DNA from: Arthrobacter sp. 24S4-2
GTDB taxonomy: Bacteria > Actinomycetota > Actinomycetes > Actinomycetales > Micrococcaceae
Reading direction: 5' to 3'
Assembly (NCBI RefSeq): GCF_005280255.1
Contig: NZ_CP040018.1
Span: 5,456,001 to 5,520,000, forward strand
Length of the DNA stretch: 64,000 nt
The position numbers were made by a program, and so were the translations under genes. Numbering within the stretch: position 1 is the stretch's first letter; each line of letters begins with the position of its first letter. Of this stretch, positions 1 through 8,284 are shown one piece after another. Under the pieces are notes generated by a model that did no database searches, was not told the origin of the DNA, and was given only the letters and a program-made list of their open reading frames with translations.

Positions 1-1173
1 CGGTCCGGACAGTTCCAGGTTGCGGCGCATGGCATCCGGGAAAACCTGCAGGCCTTCGGCAAGCTCCCGGAGGTGCCCGGCCGAGCCGAGTGCCAGGCGG
101 AGCAGCTGCCGGAAAGCCGGCCACTCGCTATGCCAGGCGCCGTCGGGACGCTCATCGTTGAAGTTAGCCGCCGCCAGATGCAGCTGCGCGGCAAGGTTCG
201 GGGCCTGCAGCGCGGCGCTGCGGACCAGCACGGACAACACGGGGTTCTGCTTCTGCGGCATGGCCGAAGACACTCCGCGCCCGGCGGCCCGGGGTTCGGC
301 GAGCTCGCCCGCTTCCGGCCGGCTGAGGAACAGCACGTCGCTGGCGATCTTGCCCAGCGCATCCGTCACCGCCGTGAGGGCATCGCCCAGGGACGTGACG
401 GCCAGCCGGTTGGTGTGCCACGGCCCCGGCGTTGCCGCCAGGCCAAGGTTCGCTGCCAGGTTTCCCGACAGGTCGAAGGGCGTGTCCACCGAGTCCTTGG
501 CCAGCACCGTCCCGGCGGCCAGCGTCCCTGCGGCACCGCCCGTCTGCAGCGGCAGCTCGACGGCTTCAAGACGCCGTGCCGCAGCGGCCAGTCCGTGGAA
601 CCACTGAGCCGCCTTGAGCCCGAACGTATACGGCAGGGAGTGCTGCGTCAGACTCCTTCCGACACACAGCGTGTCCGCATGCTGCTCCGCCAAAGCCGCC
701 AGCGCCGTCGTAATTCCGCGAAGGTCAGTCAGGAGCACAGTAACGGCGTTCCTGGCCAGCAGCATCAGCGCCGAGTCCAGCACGTCCTGGCTGGTCAGCG
801 AGGTGTGCACGGCACGCAGGGCACCTACGTGCTCCGTGTCCAGGGCATTGACTTCGCTCCGGAGGTCAGCCAGCAGCGGGATGACCGGGTTGGCTCCGCC
901 CTGCGCGCGGACGGCGATGCCGGCCACGTCATAGCGGGTCACGTCCGCGGCGGTAGCCACGACGGCGGAGGAGCCGGCCGGCGCCAGGCCGGCCTTCTCC
1001 AGCACCGACGCCCAGCCGGACTCGACGGCGAGGATTGCCGCCAGCACCGCCCGGTCCCCCGTCAGCGCCGCCACGGCGGGCGACGCCGACACGGGGCTCA
1101 GGAGCCCGACGTCGCCGTCCATGCCGCCCGCGGCATATTCGCTGAATGCGCTGGCTGTTCCGGAGTTGTTCAC
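1..1173 (-). CDS. pcaB: 3-carboxy-cis,cis-muconate cycloisomerase, C-terminus cut by window edge
   Basis: Second ring-fission step of the protocatechuate branch of the beta-ketoadipate pathway: cycloisomerisation of 3-carboxy-cis,cis-muconate to 4-carboxymuconolactone in the cytoplasm. The start is a GTG (complement of 1171-1173) that overlaps the pcaG stop as GTGA. The protein opens MNNSGTASAFSEYAAGG and runs about 390 residues to the window edge without a stop. It carries the fumarase/aspartase superfamily signature SSAMPQKQNP around residues 302-311, which holds the flexible catalytic loop, and the upstream TSLTSQDVLDSA and QHSLPYTFG blocks typical of PcaB. It is the last visible gene of the qsu/pca operon and is presumably translationally coupled to pcaG. 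The end of the protein, and any pcaL/pcaC-type genes beyond, lie outside the window. Confidence 0.93.
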   Translation of the reverse strand, partial: MNNSGTASAFSEYAAGGMDGDVGLLSPVSASPAVAALTGDRAVLAAILAVESGWASVLEKAGLAPAGSSAVVATAADVTRYDVAGIAVRAQGGANPVIPLLADLRSEVNALDTEHVGALRAVHTSLTSQDVLDSALMLLARNAVTVLLTDLRGITTALAALAEQHADTLCVGRSLTQHSLPYTFGLKAAQWFHGLAAAARRLEAVELPLQTGGAAGTLAAGTVLAKDSVDTPFDLSGNLAANLGLAATPGPWHTNRLAVTSLGDALTAVTDALGKIASDVLFLSRPEAGELAEPRAAGRGVSSAMPQKQNPVLSVLVRSAALQAPNLAAQLHLAAANFNDERPDGAWHSEWPAFRQLLRLALGSAGHLRELAEGLQVFPDAMRRNLELSGP

Positions 1174-1781
1174 TGTGCGGCGCCCCCGGCAGCCGCTCCC
1201 TCAAAGGCAGGTTCTCCCTCGAAGTCGAGGAACACGGTTTCGCCCTCGCCCTGCAGCCGGACGTCCCACGTGAGTCCGCCGTCGGCGTCGCGACGCGCGA
1301 TCAGCGTGCTGCGGCGTTCCGGGTCCAGGGAAGAGAGCAGTGGATCGGCCGCCAGCGCTTCCCCGTTCTCGGGCAGGTAAATGCGGGTGAAGAGGCGGTT
1401 CATCAGGCCGCGGGCAAACACTGCCACGGAGATGAACGCAGCCGCGCCGGGCTTGGTGGGTCCAGGGTTCACCGTGGTGAAGGTGTACACGCCGCTGTTA
1501 CCAACGGCGCTCCGGCCGAAGCCGGTGAACGTGTAGCCGTCGCGGACCAGCGAACCGGTGCGGTGCACGATGTTTCCCTCGGAATCCGGCTGCCAGATTT
1601 CCAGGATCGCGTCCGGGATGGGGTGGCCTGCACCGTCGTACACGGTGCCCTGCAGGCGGATGGAGCCCGGCGATCCCGGGGCCAGCAGTTCGCGGTCCTT
1701 CTCGTACGGCAGGGCGTAGCCGTAGAACGGGCCGACGGTCTGGCCAGGGGTGGGGGTGAGCTTGGTGGGGTTGTTCCTCAT
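1170..1781 (-). CDS. pcaG: protocatechuate 3,4-dioxygenase, alpha subunit
   Basis: Alpha subunit of the intradiol dioxygenase that opens protocatechuate to 3-carboxy-cis,cis-muconate using O2. The protein is 203 residues, normal for PcaG, and starts MRNNPTKLTPTPGQTVGPFY; the GQTVGPFY element is the usual PcaG N-terminus. I chose the ATG at 1779-1781 because an AGAGGAA site lies just upstream and because the longer start at 1826 would run into pcaH. The intradiol fold is visible (GTVYDGAGHPIPDAILEIWQ, then GFGRSAVGNSGVYTFTTVNPG), but the four iron ligands found in the beta subunit are not conserved here, as expected for the alpha chain, which packs against PcaH and does not bind iron. It lies 16 bp after pcaH and overlaps pcaB. 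Confidence 0.95.
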   Translation of the reverse strand: MRNNPTKLTPTPGQTVGPFYGYALPYEKDRELLAPGSPGSIRLQGTVYDGAGHPIPDAILEIWQPDSEGNIVHRTGSLVRDGYTFTGFGRSAVGNSGVYTFTTVNPGPTKPGAAAFISVAVFARGLMNRLFTRIYLPENGEALAADPLLSSLDPERRSTLIARRDADGGLTWDVRLQGEGETVFLDFEGEPAFEGAAAGGAAQ

Positions 1782-1797
1782 CTGGCTATTCCTCTGC

Positions 1798-2724
1798 CTA
1801 TTCACTCTCGTCACCTGCTGTACCAAATGCTTCGTTTTCGGTCCAGGTCCGTTTGGAGCCCGTCAGGACAATGTCCCACGTGTAGCCCAGCGCCCACTCG
1901 GGCTGGGTGAGGTCGTGGTCGTAGCTTGCCACCAGGCGGTCCCGGGCGTCCTGGTCCACGATGGACTGGTAGATGGGGTCCAGGGGGAACAGCTGGTCAC
2001 CCGGGAAGTACATCTGGGTGACGATGCGCTGGGTGAACTCCTGCCCGAACAGCGAGAAGTGGATGTGCGCCGGACGCCACGCGTTGAGGTGGTTCTTCCA
2101 CGGGTAGGCGCCGGGCTTGATGGTGGTGAAGCTGTAGGAGCCGTCGGCGCCGGTGATGCAGCGGCCCACACCGGTGAAGTTGGGGTCGAGCGGGGCCGGG
2201 TGCTGGTCCCGCTTGTGGATGTAGCGGCCGGAGGAGTTGGCCTGCCAGATCTCCACCAGCTGGCCGGCAACGGGGCGGCCGTCGCCGTCGAGCACGCGGC
2301 CGGCAACGATGATGCGTTCGCCCTGGGGCTCGCCGTTGTGCTGGATGGTCAGGTCGGATTCCAGCGCGTGCACGTCCTGGTGCCCGAAAGCCGGCGAGTA
2401 CAGCTCGATGGTCTCCGGATCGGCGTGGTGCAGGCTCTTGGTAGGGTGGCGGAGGATGCTGCTGCGGTACGGCGCGTAGTCCAGCCGCGGCTGGGTCTCC
2501 GGAGCCTTCCCGCTCTTCAGGGCCGCAGCGTACGCGTCCCCCAGAGCCTTGATCTCCGCATTGAGGTCCTGCTGGGTTTCCACGGCAGCCTTCGGCTTGG
2601 CTTGAGGCGCAGCCTCCGCTGCAGCCTGCGGTGCGGTCCCGGTTGCGGCCGGGGTTGCCACATCCGACACGTCTTCGGTAATCGGATCGGCATTGAATAT
2701 TTCAAGGTTGATTTCTTCAGGCAC
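1798..2724 (-). CDS. pcaH: protocatechuate 3,4-dioxygenase, beta (iron-binding) subunit
   Basis: Catalytic subunit of protocatechuate 3,4-dioxygenase. The 308-residue product begins at a GTG preceded by AAAGGAGG (spacing about 6). The non-heme Fe(III) ligands are all present: Tyr168 (GRYIH), Tyr207 (GAYPW), His220 and His222 (PAHIHFS). The core from about residue 75 onward matches the family, including the LDYAPYRSS start and the TQMYFPGDQLFPLDPIY block. The odd part is an Ala/Pro/Gln-rich N-terminal extension of about 70 residues that makes the protein longer than typical PcaH (about 240 residues). Its role is unknown; it may be a tether or an artefact of start choice, although the ribosome binding site supports it. 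pcaH, pcaG and pcaB follow the dehydroshikimate dehydratase gene, so the operon produces protocatechuate and cleaves it directly. Confidence 0.96.
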   Translation of the reverse strand: MPEEINLEIFNADPITEDVSDVATPAATGTAPQAAAEAAPQAKPKAAVETQQDLNAEIKALGDAYAAALKSGKAPETQPRLDYAPYRSSILRHPTKSLHHADPETIELYSPAFGHQDVHALESDLTIQHNGEPQGERIIVAGRVLDGDGRPVAGQLVEIWQANSSGRYIHKRDQHPAPLDPNFTGVGRCITGADGSYSFTTIKPGAYPWKNHLNAWRPAHIHFSLFGQEFTQRIVTQMYFPGDQLFPLDPIYQSIVDQDARDRLVASYDHDLTQPEWALGYTWDIVLTGSKRTWTENEAFGTAGDESE

Positions 2725-2768
2725 GGCAGCCTCCTTTCGGTTGATGGTGTTGATGGTTGGGGGTCGGT

Positions 2769-4757
2769 TCAGGTGGTGCGCTTCAGCTGGTGCAGGTGGT
2801 CGTACTGGACGGCGTGCCGGACCGGGGCGTTGGGGGCGCCGTAGCCGTCGTAGCCGCCGCGGCGTTCCACCATTTCGAAGAACACGCTGCCAACGGTGGC
2901 GGTGTAGAAGTGCAGGAATTCGCCGTCGGCATCGCGGTCGTACAGGAGGTTCAGTTCCCGGAGGGTGGCCAGGAACGCAGGGTCCAGGTCGAAGCGCGCG
3001 TCCAGGTCCTCGTAGTAGTTCGCGGGGATCTGCAGGAAGTCCAAGCCGCGGTCGCGGGCGGCCCGGGCGGTGGCCACGAGGTCGTCCACGGCGAAGGCGA
3101 TGTGCTCCTGGTACGTCTTCCGGTGGTCGGTACCGGCGTCCGCTCCGTCCTGCTGGATGACGGGCGCCAGGTTCAGCACCAGGCGCACGGCGCGGTCTGC
3201 AGTGAGCATCACCTGGGAGCGGACCAGCCCGCTGGGGCTGGGCACCTCCGCGAACGGCTGCGGTTCCAGGGCCAGGGCGCTGGTATAGAACAGCACGGCT
3301 TCGTCAAAGTGCTGCCACGGCTGCGCGAGGTTCACGTGGTCAATCACGGCATTGCGGGCGCCGGCGGCAGGAACCTCGAGCCCTGGGCCGAATTCACCAA
3401 GCTCGCCGAATTCACCAATCCACGCAGCTGTGCCGTCCGGGCTCCCCTGACACAGGAAGATCTCGGTGGAATCCGGTGCGGCGAAGCCTTGGAACACTTC
3501 CTCGTTGGCCTGGCTCTTGCGCGGCACGGCCGGGGCCTTAAGCTGCTGGGCGCGGGCGGCGGCGATCACGGGCGAATCGACGTCGAAGCCGAGGGCGGCG
3601 ATGACGGGGGCGGAACCGGCGGAGGCACCCACGGCGGCCGCGCCGTCTGCCGCGTCCGGCCCGGACGGATCCTGCTCGTTGATGATCACGCGTGCGTGGC
3701 CCATGGTCCACAATTGCACGTCCTTGGTGCGGTGTCTGCCGTTGAACTCGAATCCCAGCTGGCCCAGCACCTTCTCGAGGCCTGCGGTGTCCGCGGCCTT
3801 CACCTCGGCGAAGTTGAAGCCGGCGGGTTCGGCCACCTGCGGGAGGGTGGCCAGTTCCATCGGATATCGACGGCGGCCAGGGGCTGCAGGCCCACTAACA
3901 ACAGTACCCACGCCACCTGCACCCGCAGGGGCGTTAGAGTCCAGCCATTTGGCGCTTTGTTCCTCCAGCCAGATCAGCGACCGCATGGCGTCGACGGCGG
4001 TGCGTTCGACGTCGGACTGCCGGAAGACGTCGTTAAAGACTTCCAGCGAGACCGGCCCGATGTACCCGGCGCGGACCACGTGGCCCATGAATTTGGCGAG
4101 CTCGAACTGGCCCTCGCCCGGGAACACCCGGTAGTGCCGGCTCCAGGACAGTACATCCATGGAGAGCTTGGGGGCGTCGGCCACCTGGACGAAGAAGATC
4201 TTGTCCGCGTTGAAGGCCTCGATGGGTGCCGTGTCCCAGTCGCGGGACAGGATGTGGAAGGAATCCAGGCAGGTGCCGAGGTTGGGGTGGTCCACCGTTT
4301 GCACCAGCCGGTGGGCGTGCTCGTAGTCGTTGACGTACTTGCCCCAGGCGAGTGCCTCGTAGGCCACCTTGACGCCGTGGTCACCGGCGAGCCCGGCCAG
4401 CCGGGACAGCTGCTCGGCGCGCAGGGCGTCATCGTCAATGCTGGCGGTGCCCACGTTGGAGCAGACCAGGATGGTGTCCATGCCCAGGCGGGACATCAGC
4501 CTGAACTTGGCCTCGGCCCGGCGGAGGTTGGCGGCGAGGAGGTCCTCGGGAACGCTGTCGAAATCGCGGAACGGCTGGTAGAGGTCCAGGGTCAGGCCCA
4601 GATCCGCGGCCATCGTCCGGACATCCTCGGGGCTCAAGGAGGACGTAACGAGGTCCTGCTCGAAGATTTCGATTCCGTCGAAGCCGGCAATGGCACACGC
4701 CTGCATTTTTTCCCTCAGCGTGCCGGACAGGCACACCGTGGCGATCCCGGTGCGCAT
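2769..4757 (-). CDS. qsuB: 3-dehydroshikimate dehydratase with C-terminal HPPD-like domain
   Basis: Converts 3-dehydroshikimate to protocatechuate, linking quinate/shikimate catabolism to the pca branch. The 662-residue protein has two parts. Residues 1-275 form a sugar-isomerase-type TIM barrel with the metal ligands Glu134 (AYEALAWG), Asp165 (CLDSFHIL), Gln191 (FFVQVADA) and Glu239 (SLEVFND), the positions known from the two-domain bacterial dehydratases of the QuiC1/QsuB family. Residues about 300-660 resemble 4-hydroxyphenylpyruvate dioxygenase and keep a His474 (IDHVNL), His552 (EHIAFAV), Glu628 (FFEMVERRGG) triad. The dioxygenase activity is normally lost in this family. The start ATG overlaps the dehydrogenase stop (TGATG). 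Between the domains lies a Gly/Ala-rich stretch (about 365-410). Family and pathway are well supported; substrate range is inferred. Confidence 0.93.
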   Translation of the reverse strand: MRTGIATVCLSGTLREKMQACAIAGFDGIEIFEQDLVTSSLSPEDVRTMAADLGLTLDLYQPFRDFDSVPEDLLAANLRRAEAKFRLMSRLGMDTILVCSNVGTASIDDDALRAEQLSRLAGLAGDHGVKVAYEALAWGKYVNDYEHAHRLVQTVDHPNLGTCLDSFHILSRDWDTAPIEAFNADKIFFVQVADAPKLSMDVLSWSRHYRVFPGEGQFELAKFMGHVVRAGYIGPVSLEVFNDVFRQSDVERTAVDAMRSLIWLEEQSAKWLDSNAPAGAGGVGTVVSGPAAPGRRRYPMELATLPQVAEPAGFNFAEVKAADTAGLEKVLGQLGFEFNGRHRTKDVQLWTMGHARVIINEQDPSGPDAADGAAAVGASAGSAPVIAALGFDVDSPVIAAARAQQLKAPAVPRKSQANEEVFQGFAAPDSTEIFLCQGSPDGTAAWIGEFGELGEFGPGLEVPAAGARNAVIDHVNLAQPWQHFDEAVLFYTSALALEPQPFAEVPSPSGLVRSQVMLTADRAVRLVLNLAPVIQQDGADAGTDHRKTYQEHIAFAVDDLVATARAARDRGLDFLQIPANYYEDLDARFDLDPAFLATLRELNLLYDRDADGEFLHFYTATVGSVFFEMVERRGGYDGYGAPNAPVRHAVQYDHLHQLKRTT

Positions 4758-5638
4758 CAGGCAGCCACTTCTTCCGCGGCCACGAGTTCCAGGAAGTGGG
4801 ACCGCATGCGGTCCGCGTCGGCCTCCAGGCCTGTGAAGATCCTGAACGCGTCCGCTGCCTGGCCCACTGCCATGCGGCCGCCGTCCAGCACCTCGCAGCC
4901 CTTGGCGCGGGCTTCGCGGACCAGTTCGGTTTCGATCGGGCGGTAGACAATGTCCGCCACCCAGTGCCGCGGTTCCAGCAGGGCCAGGTCCAGCGGGACG
5001 CCCGGGTGGGCGGCCATGCCCACGGGGGTGCAGTGCACCAGGCCGTCGGCGAGCGGCATCAGCCGCGGCAGCTCCGCCGTCGTGCGGGCCGCAATGGTGC
5101 TGTCCGGGAAGAACCCGGCCAGTTCGGCGGCGCGGGCGGCGCAGCGGGCCGCATCCGTGTCCACAAGGTCAAGGTGGCGGACGCCCGCGGTGAGCAGGGC
5201 GTAGGCGACGGCGGACCCGGCGCCGCCGGCACCCAGCTGGACCACGTGGTCGAGCTTGGCGTCCGGAAGTCCGGAGGCGAGGGCGGCCGCGAAGCCGGAG
5301 AAGTCGGTGTTGTGGCCGGTGAAGCGCCCGTCCAGGATGGTCACGGTGTTGACGGCGCCGAGGCGGCGGGCGTCCGGGGCGACTTCGTCGAGGTGCTCGA
5401 GCACCAGCTGCTTGCAGGGGTGCGTGATGTTCAGCCCGTTGAAACCGAGGCGGTGGGCGCTGCGCAGGAGCTCGCCTACGGATTCGCCCGGCAGGCCCAG
5501 TTCAAGGAGGTCGATGGGGCGGTAGAGGTACCGCAGGCCCTGCACATCGCCTTCGCGCTCGTGCATGTGGGGCGTCAGCGACGGCATGACGCCATCACCT
5601 ACGAGGCCCACCAGAAAGGACTCTGCTCGATTGCTCAT
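4757..5638 (-). CDS. shikimate/quinate dehydrogenase, catabolic type
   Basis: Oxidises quinate and/or shikimate, most likely with NAD+, to the 3-dehydro compounds that feed the dehydratase encoded next. The 293-residue protein has the AroE/QsuD family elements: substrate loop MPSLTPHMHE (Ser20, Thr22), catalytic Lys76 in NITHPCKQ, Asp112 in HNTDFSGF, and a Rossmann motif GAGGAGSAVAYAL (137-149). The second beta strand ends in LVDTD (158-162), an acidic end expected for NAD+ rather than NADP+ preference, which fits a catabolic QsuD-type enzyme rather than biosynthetic AroE. The start at 5636-5638 is fixed by AAAGGAG just upstream. It is the first gene of the minus-strand operon, behind two candidate IclR operators. 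The catabolic role is inferred from context and the cofactor motif. Confidence 0.87.
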   Translation of the reverse strand: MSNRAESFLVGLVGDGVMPSLTPHMHEREGDVQGLRYLYRPIDLLELGLPGESVGELLRSAHRLGFNGLNITHPCKQLVLEHLDEVAPDARRLGAVNTVTILDGRFTGHNTDFSGFAAALASGLPDAKLDHVVQLGAGGAGSAVAYALLTAGVRHLDLVDTDAARCAARAAELAGFFPDSTIAARTTAELPRLMPLADGLVHCTPVGMAAHPGVPLDLALLEPRHWVADIVYRPIETELVREARAKGCEVLDGGRMAVGQAADAFRIFTGLEADADRMRSHFLELVAAEEVAA

Positions 5639-5730
5639 CCGTATAGCTCCTTTGACAACGGCATCCGGCTTGCGGGGGCGCCCTGGGCGCTGGCGGCATG
5701 CCGGGTGATATGGCTTACAGTACAGGAAAT

Positions 5731-5764
5731 GTTCACATGTTGCACTGATGTTCTTATTGCGAAC
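5731..5764 (-). promoter_or_regulatory. two candidate IclR-type operators upstream of the catabolic operon
   Basis: The 166-bp gap between the dehydrogenase gene and the IclR gene holds two 15-bp elements 19 bp apart: GTTCACATGTTGCAC at 5731-5745 and GTTCTTATTGCGAAC at 5750-5764. The second is a GTTC-N7-GAAC dyad; the first has the GTTC-N7-GCAC form reported for PcaR-type IclR regulators. They lie about 95-125 bp upstream of the dehydrogenase ATG. No convincing sigma-70 -35/-10 pair was settled. Binding by the adjacent IclR protein is inferred. Confidence 0.55.
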
Positions 5765-5804
5765 AAGTAAGGACGACGGCGGACGGTCACTGAGGCGGCG
5801 CGCC

Positions 5805-6650
5805 TCACCGCTGCGGCAGCCTGGCGGACAGCTCGGATGCGGCCTCCTGGAGCACGGGAACCAGGGCCACCAGGTCCTCCATACTGAGCCGGAAGACCGG
5901 CACGGCCGTGGCCAGGGATGCAAACGCATAGCCCTGGGCATTGAAGACGGGAACGGCGACGGCACGCATGCCCAGTTCGTTTTCCTCATCCATGACGGCA
6001 TAGCCGCGGCGGCGGACCTGCTCGATATCGGCGCGGAAGGCATCCCGGTCCGTGATGGAAAATTCCGTGAGCGGCTCAAGCTCCAGTTCCTCCAGGAGGC
6101 GCACTCGCTCGGAATCCTCGGCGAACGCCACCAGGGCCTTGCCCACCGAGGTGGTATGGAGGGCGCCCAGGTGCCCCGGGTCACTGGTGACGCGGAAGGT
6201 CTGCGGGCCGTCCACCTTGTTGACGGTGAGGTGGTGGTTTCCGTCGCGCACGGAGAGGATGGTGGCTTCGCCGGTCTTTTCGGTGACGCGGCGCAGGATG
6301 GGCAGGGCGCTGCCGGCAAAACCGTGGTGGTTGGATACGCGCTGGCCCAACTGGAAGACGCGCAGGCCCAGGTGGTAGCGGCGGCCGTCCGGTTCGTAGT
6401 CCACAAAGCCGTCCCGCGTGAGCGAGCCCAGCAGCCGGTAAGTGGTGCTGAACGGCAGCTCAGCCCGGCGTGACAGCTCCGCCGCACTGGCGCCCCGGGG
6501 CTCGTCGCCCAGCAGCACCAGCAGGCCCAGGGCCTTGCCCACCATGTCCGTCCGGGAGTCTTCCCTGGCTGCCTTGGGAGCCTTGGCCGCGGCCACGGCC
6601 GCCGCGGCGTCTTCAGCCGCGGCCTCTTCTATGTCTTGATTCACACTCAT
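5805..6650 (-). CDS. IclR-family transcriptional regulator
   Basis: Probable regulator of the quinate/shikimate-protocatechuate genes. From the ATG at 6648-6650 the product is about 281 residues: an Ala-rich N-terminal tail of about 35 residues, a winged HTH (GASAAELSRRAELPFSTTYR, then LLGSLTRDGFVDYEPDGRRY) and a C-terminal IclR effector domain (LHTTSVGKALVAF, MDEENELGMRAVAVPVF). An in-frame ATG 18 bp further upstream is also possible; neither has a strong ribosome binding site. It lies between the operon it probably controls (same strand, 166 bp downstream) and the divergent transporter. Effectors are probably quinate, shikimate or protocatechuate by analogy with the family; the sequence does not show whether it activates or represses. 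Confidence 0.88.
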   Translation of the reverse strand: MSVNQDIEEAAAEDAAAAVAAAKAPKAAREDSRTDMVGKALGLLVLLGDEPRGASAAELSRRAELPFSTTYRLLGSLTRDGFVDYEPDGRRYHLGLRVFQLGQRVSNHHGFAGSALPILRRVTEKTGEATILSVRDGNHHLTVNKVDGPQTFRVTSDPGHLGALHTTSVGKALVAFAEDSERVRLLEELELEPLTEFSITDRDAFRADIEQVRRRGYAVMDEENELGMRAVAVPVFNAQGYAFASLATAVPVFRLSMEDLVALVPVLQEAASELSARLPQR

Positions 6651-6897
6651 AACTCGATGTTGCCACATCGTGAGAGCTATTTCTAGATGGTGATTATTTT
6701 TCTTGACAGGTGACAGCCCTCACAGTCATCATTGCTGTATCGCACAAGTAGCTCCCACCATGTGGCTACTAGTCCGGGTCTTCACAAGGACCTCCAGCCG
6801 CCGCCAACTGGGCCTCCATCTGAGTCTCCAGCGCAGACGGCGGCAGCTGCGAACATCCTGATCCGTCCGCGACAATGTCGTCACACAAAGGAACACC
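6651..6897 (+). promoter_or_regulatory. divergent control region between IclR gene and transporter
   Basis: A 247-bp divergent intergenic region. On the plus strand a consensus -35 TTGACA is at 6703-6708, with a weak -10 CATCAT at 6727-6732 (18-bp spacer). ATTGCTGTATCGCAC at 6731-6745 shares its ATCGCAC half with PcaR-type boxes. An inverted repeat AGTAGC/GCTACT lies at 6747-6752 and 6765-6770. The transporter ATG is preceded by AAAGGAACACC. Regulator binding is inferred. Confidence 0.45.
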
Positions 6898-8217
6898 ATG
6901 AGCCAGACACTCCCGTCCACGACGCCGGGCACCGTTGCACCGGCCGGGACCCCGAAAAAGGCAGCCCTCGCCAGCTTCCTGGGAAGCGCCGTCGAGTACT
7001 ACGACTTCTTCATCTTTGGTTCGGCCGCCGCGCTGATCTTCCCGCACGTGTTCTTCCCCAGTGCTGATGCCAATGCCGCCATCATGTCCTTCGCCACCTT
7101 CGGCTTCGCCTACGTGGCCCGCCCGGTTGGCGCCGTCATCCTGGGCCACTTCGGCGACCGCGTGGGCCGCCAGAAGGTCCTCATGTTCACCCTGGTGCTG
7201 ATGGGTGCATCAACGTTCGTCATCGGCTGCCTTCCCGACTTCAGCACGGTGGGCTGGTGGGCTCCGGCCCTGCTGGTGCTGGCGCGCCTCTGCCAGGGCC
7301 TCTCCGCAGCGGGCGAGCAGGCCGGCGCCTCCTCCATGACCCTGGAACACGCCCCGGACAACCGGCGCTCCTTCTTCACGTCCTGGACCCTCACCGGCAC
7401 CCAGGGCGGCCAGATCCTCGCAGCCCTCGTCTTCATCCCCGTGCTCGCTCTGCCCGATGAGATCAAGTACGGCATCGGCTGGCGCATCCCGTTCTGGCTC
7501 AGCGCAGTCGTGGTCGCGGTTGCCTTCTTCATCCGCCGCACCCTGCATGAGCCGCCGGCATTCGCCGAAGCCCAGAAGTCCGCAGCCATCTCCAAGCTGC
7601 CGGTTGCCGATCTGCTGAAGCACCACTGGCGCGACGTGCTCCGCGTTGTGGCCTGCGCCTTCATCGCCGCCGTATCAACCGTGTTCGGCACCCTCGCCAT
7701 CAGCTACGCCAAGACCGTGGCCGGCGTGGACGGCACCACCACCCTGTGGCTGGTGGTCGGCGCGAACTTCGTGGCCCTGGGCACCCAGCCCCTGTTCGGC
7801 ATGCTGTCGGACAAGATCGGTCGCAAGCCCGTCTTCATCTACGGCGCCGTTGCCAGCGCCATCCTGACGCCCGTCTTCCTGCTGAGCCTCGAATCCGGCA
7901 GCGTTCCGCTCATGTTCCTTGCCGCCATCGGCTTCTTCTCCTTCGGCTACGCAGCCTCCAACGCCGTCTGGCCGTCCTTCTACGCCGAGATGTTCAGCAC
8001 CAAGGTCCGGTTCTCCGGCCTGGCGATCGGCACGCAGCTGGGCTTCCTGATGGCCGGCTTCGCCCCGGCAATCGTGGCGGCAATGGGCGGCATCAAGCCC
8101 GGCGGCTGGGTCCAGATCAGCATCTTCACGGCGGTCATCTGCGCAGTCGCAGCGGTTTCCGCCCTCACGGCCAAGGAATCCTTCAGGACCCCCACCCGGG
8201 AGCTCGGCCTGAAGTAA
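6898..8217 (+). CDS. MHS-family MFS transporter, probable shikimate/quinate or aromatic acid uptake
   Basis: Proton-coupled uptake permease of the metabolite:H+ symporter group of the major facilitator superfamily; 439 residues, with about 12 hydrophobic segments expected. Family marks are ASFLGSAVEYYDFFIFG at the first helix, the loop 2-3 motif GHFGDRVGRQKVL, a long conserved RLCQGLSAAGEQAGASS in helix 4-5, and the repeat motif MLSDKIGRKPVF in the middle loop. MHS members include ShiA (shikimate), PcaT, and citrate or osmolyte carriers. Its position divergent to the IclR regulator and catabolic operon makes a quinate/shikimate/hydroxyaromatic substrate the best guess, but residues alone do not settle it. 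The start has AAAGGA upstream. A GC-rich hairpin follows the stop. Confidence 0.88.
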   Translation: MSQTLPSTTPGTVAPAGTPKKAALASFLGSAVEYYDFFIFGSAAALIFPHVFFPSADANAAIMSFATFGFAYVARPVGAVILGHFGDRVGRQKVLMFTLVLMGASTFVIGCLPDFSTVGWWAPALLVLARLCQGLSAAGEQAGASSMTLEHAPDNRRSFFTSWTLTGTQGGQILAALVFIPVLALPDEIKYGIGWRIPFWLSAVVVAVAFFIRRTLHEPPAFAEAQKSAAISKLPVADLLKHHWRDVLRVVACAFIAAVSTVFGTLAISYAKTVAGVDGTTTLWLVVGANFVALGTQPLFGMLSDKIGRKPVFIYGAVASAILTPVFLLSLESGSVPLMFLAAIGFFSFGYAASNAVWPSFYAEMFSTKVRFSGLAIGTQLGFLMAGFAPAIVAAMGGIKPGGWVQISIFTAVICAVAAVSALTAKESFRTPTRELGLK

Positions 8218-8236
8218 CAGCTATCCGGACGCACGA

Positions 8237-8269
8237 CGGCGGCCCGTCCCCTTTGGGGGCGGGTCGCCG
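8237..8269. terminator. GC-rich hairpin between convergent genes
   Basis: A 15-bp stem (8237-8251 against 8255-8269, two mismatches) with a TTT loop lies between the convergent transporter and ligase genes. It lacks a U-tract, so it is a candidate bidirectional terminator only. Confidence 0.5.
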
Positions 8270-8284
8270 CGGTTTGAACGGGAG

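Noticed and set aside
1..1380. Long plus-strand open frames over pcaB and pcaG (for example 73-1380)
   Set aside because: They are antisense shadows of high-GC genes; the minus strand holds clear pcaB and pcaG motifs.
6747..6770. AGTAGC/GCTACT inverted repeat as the operator of the transporter
   Set aside because: Short arms and a 12-bp gap make it weak; it is listed only as part of the divergent control region.
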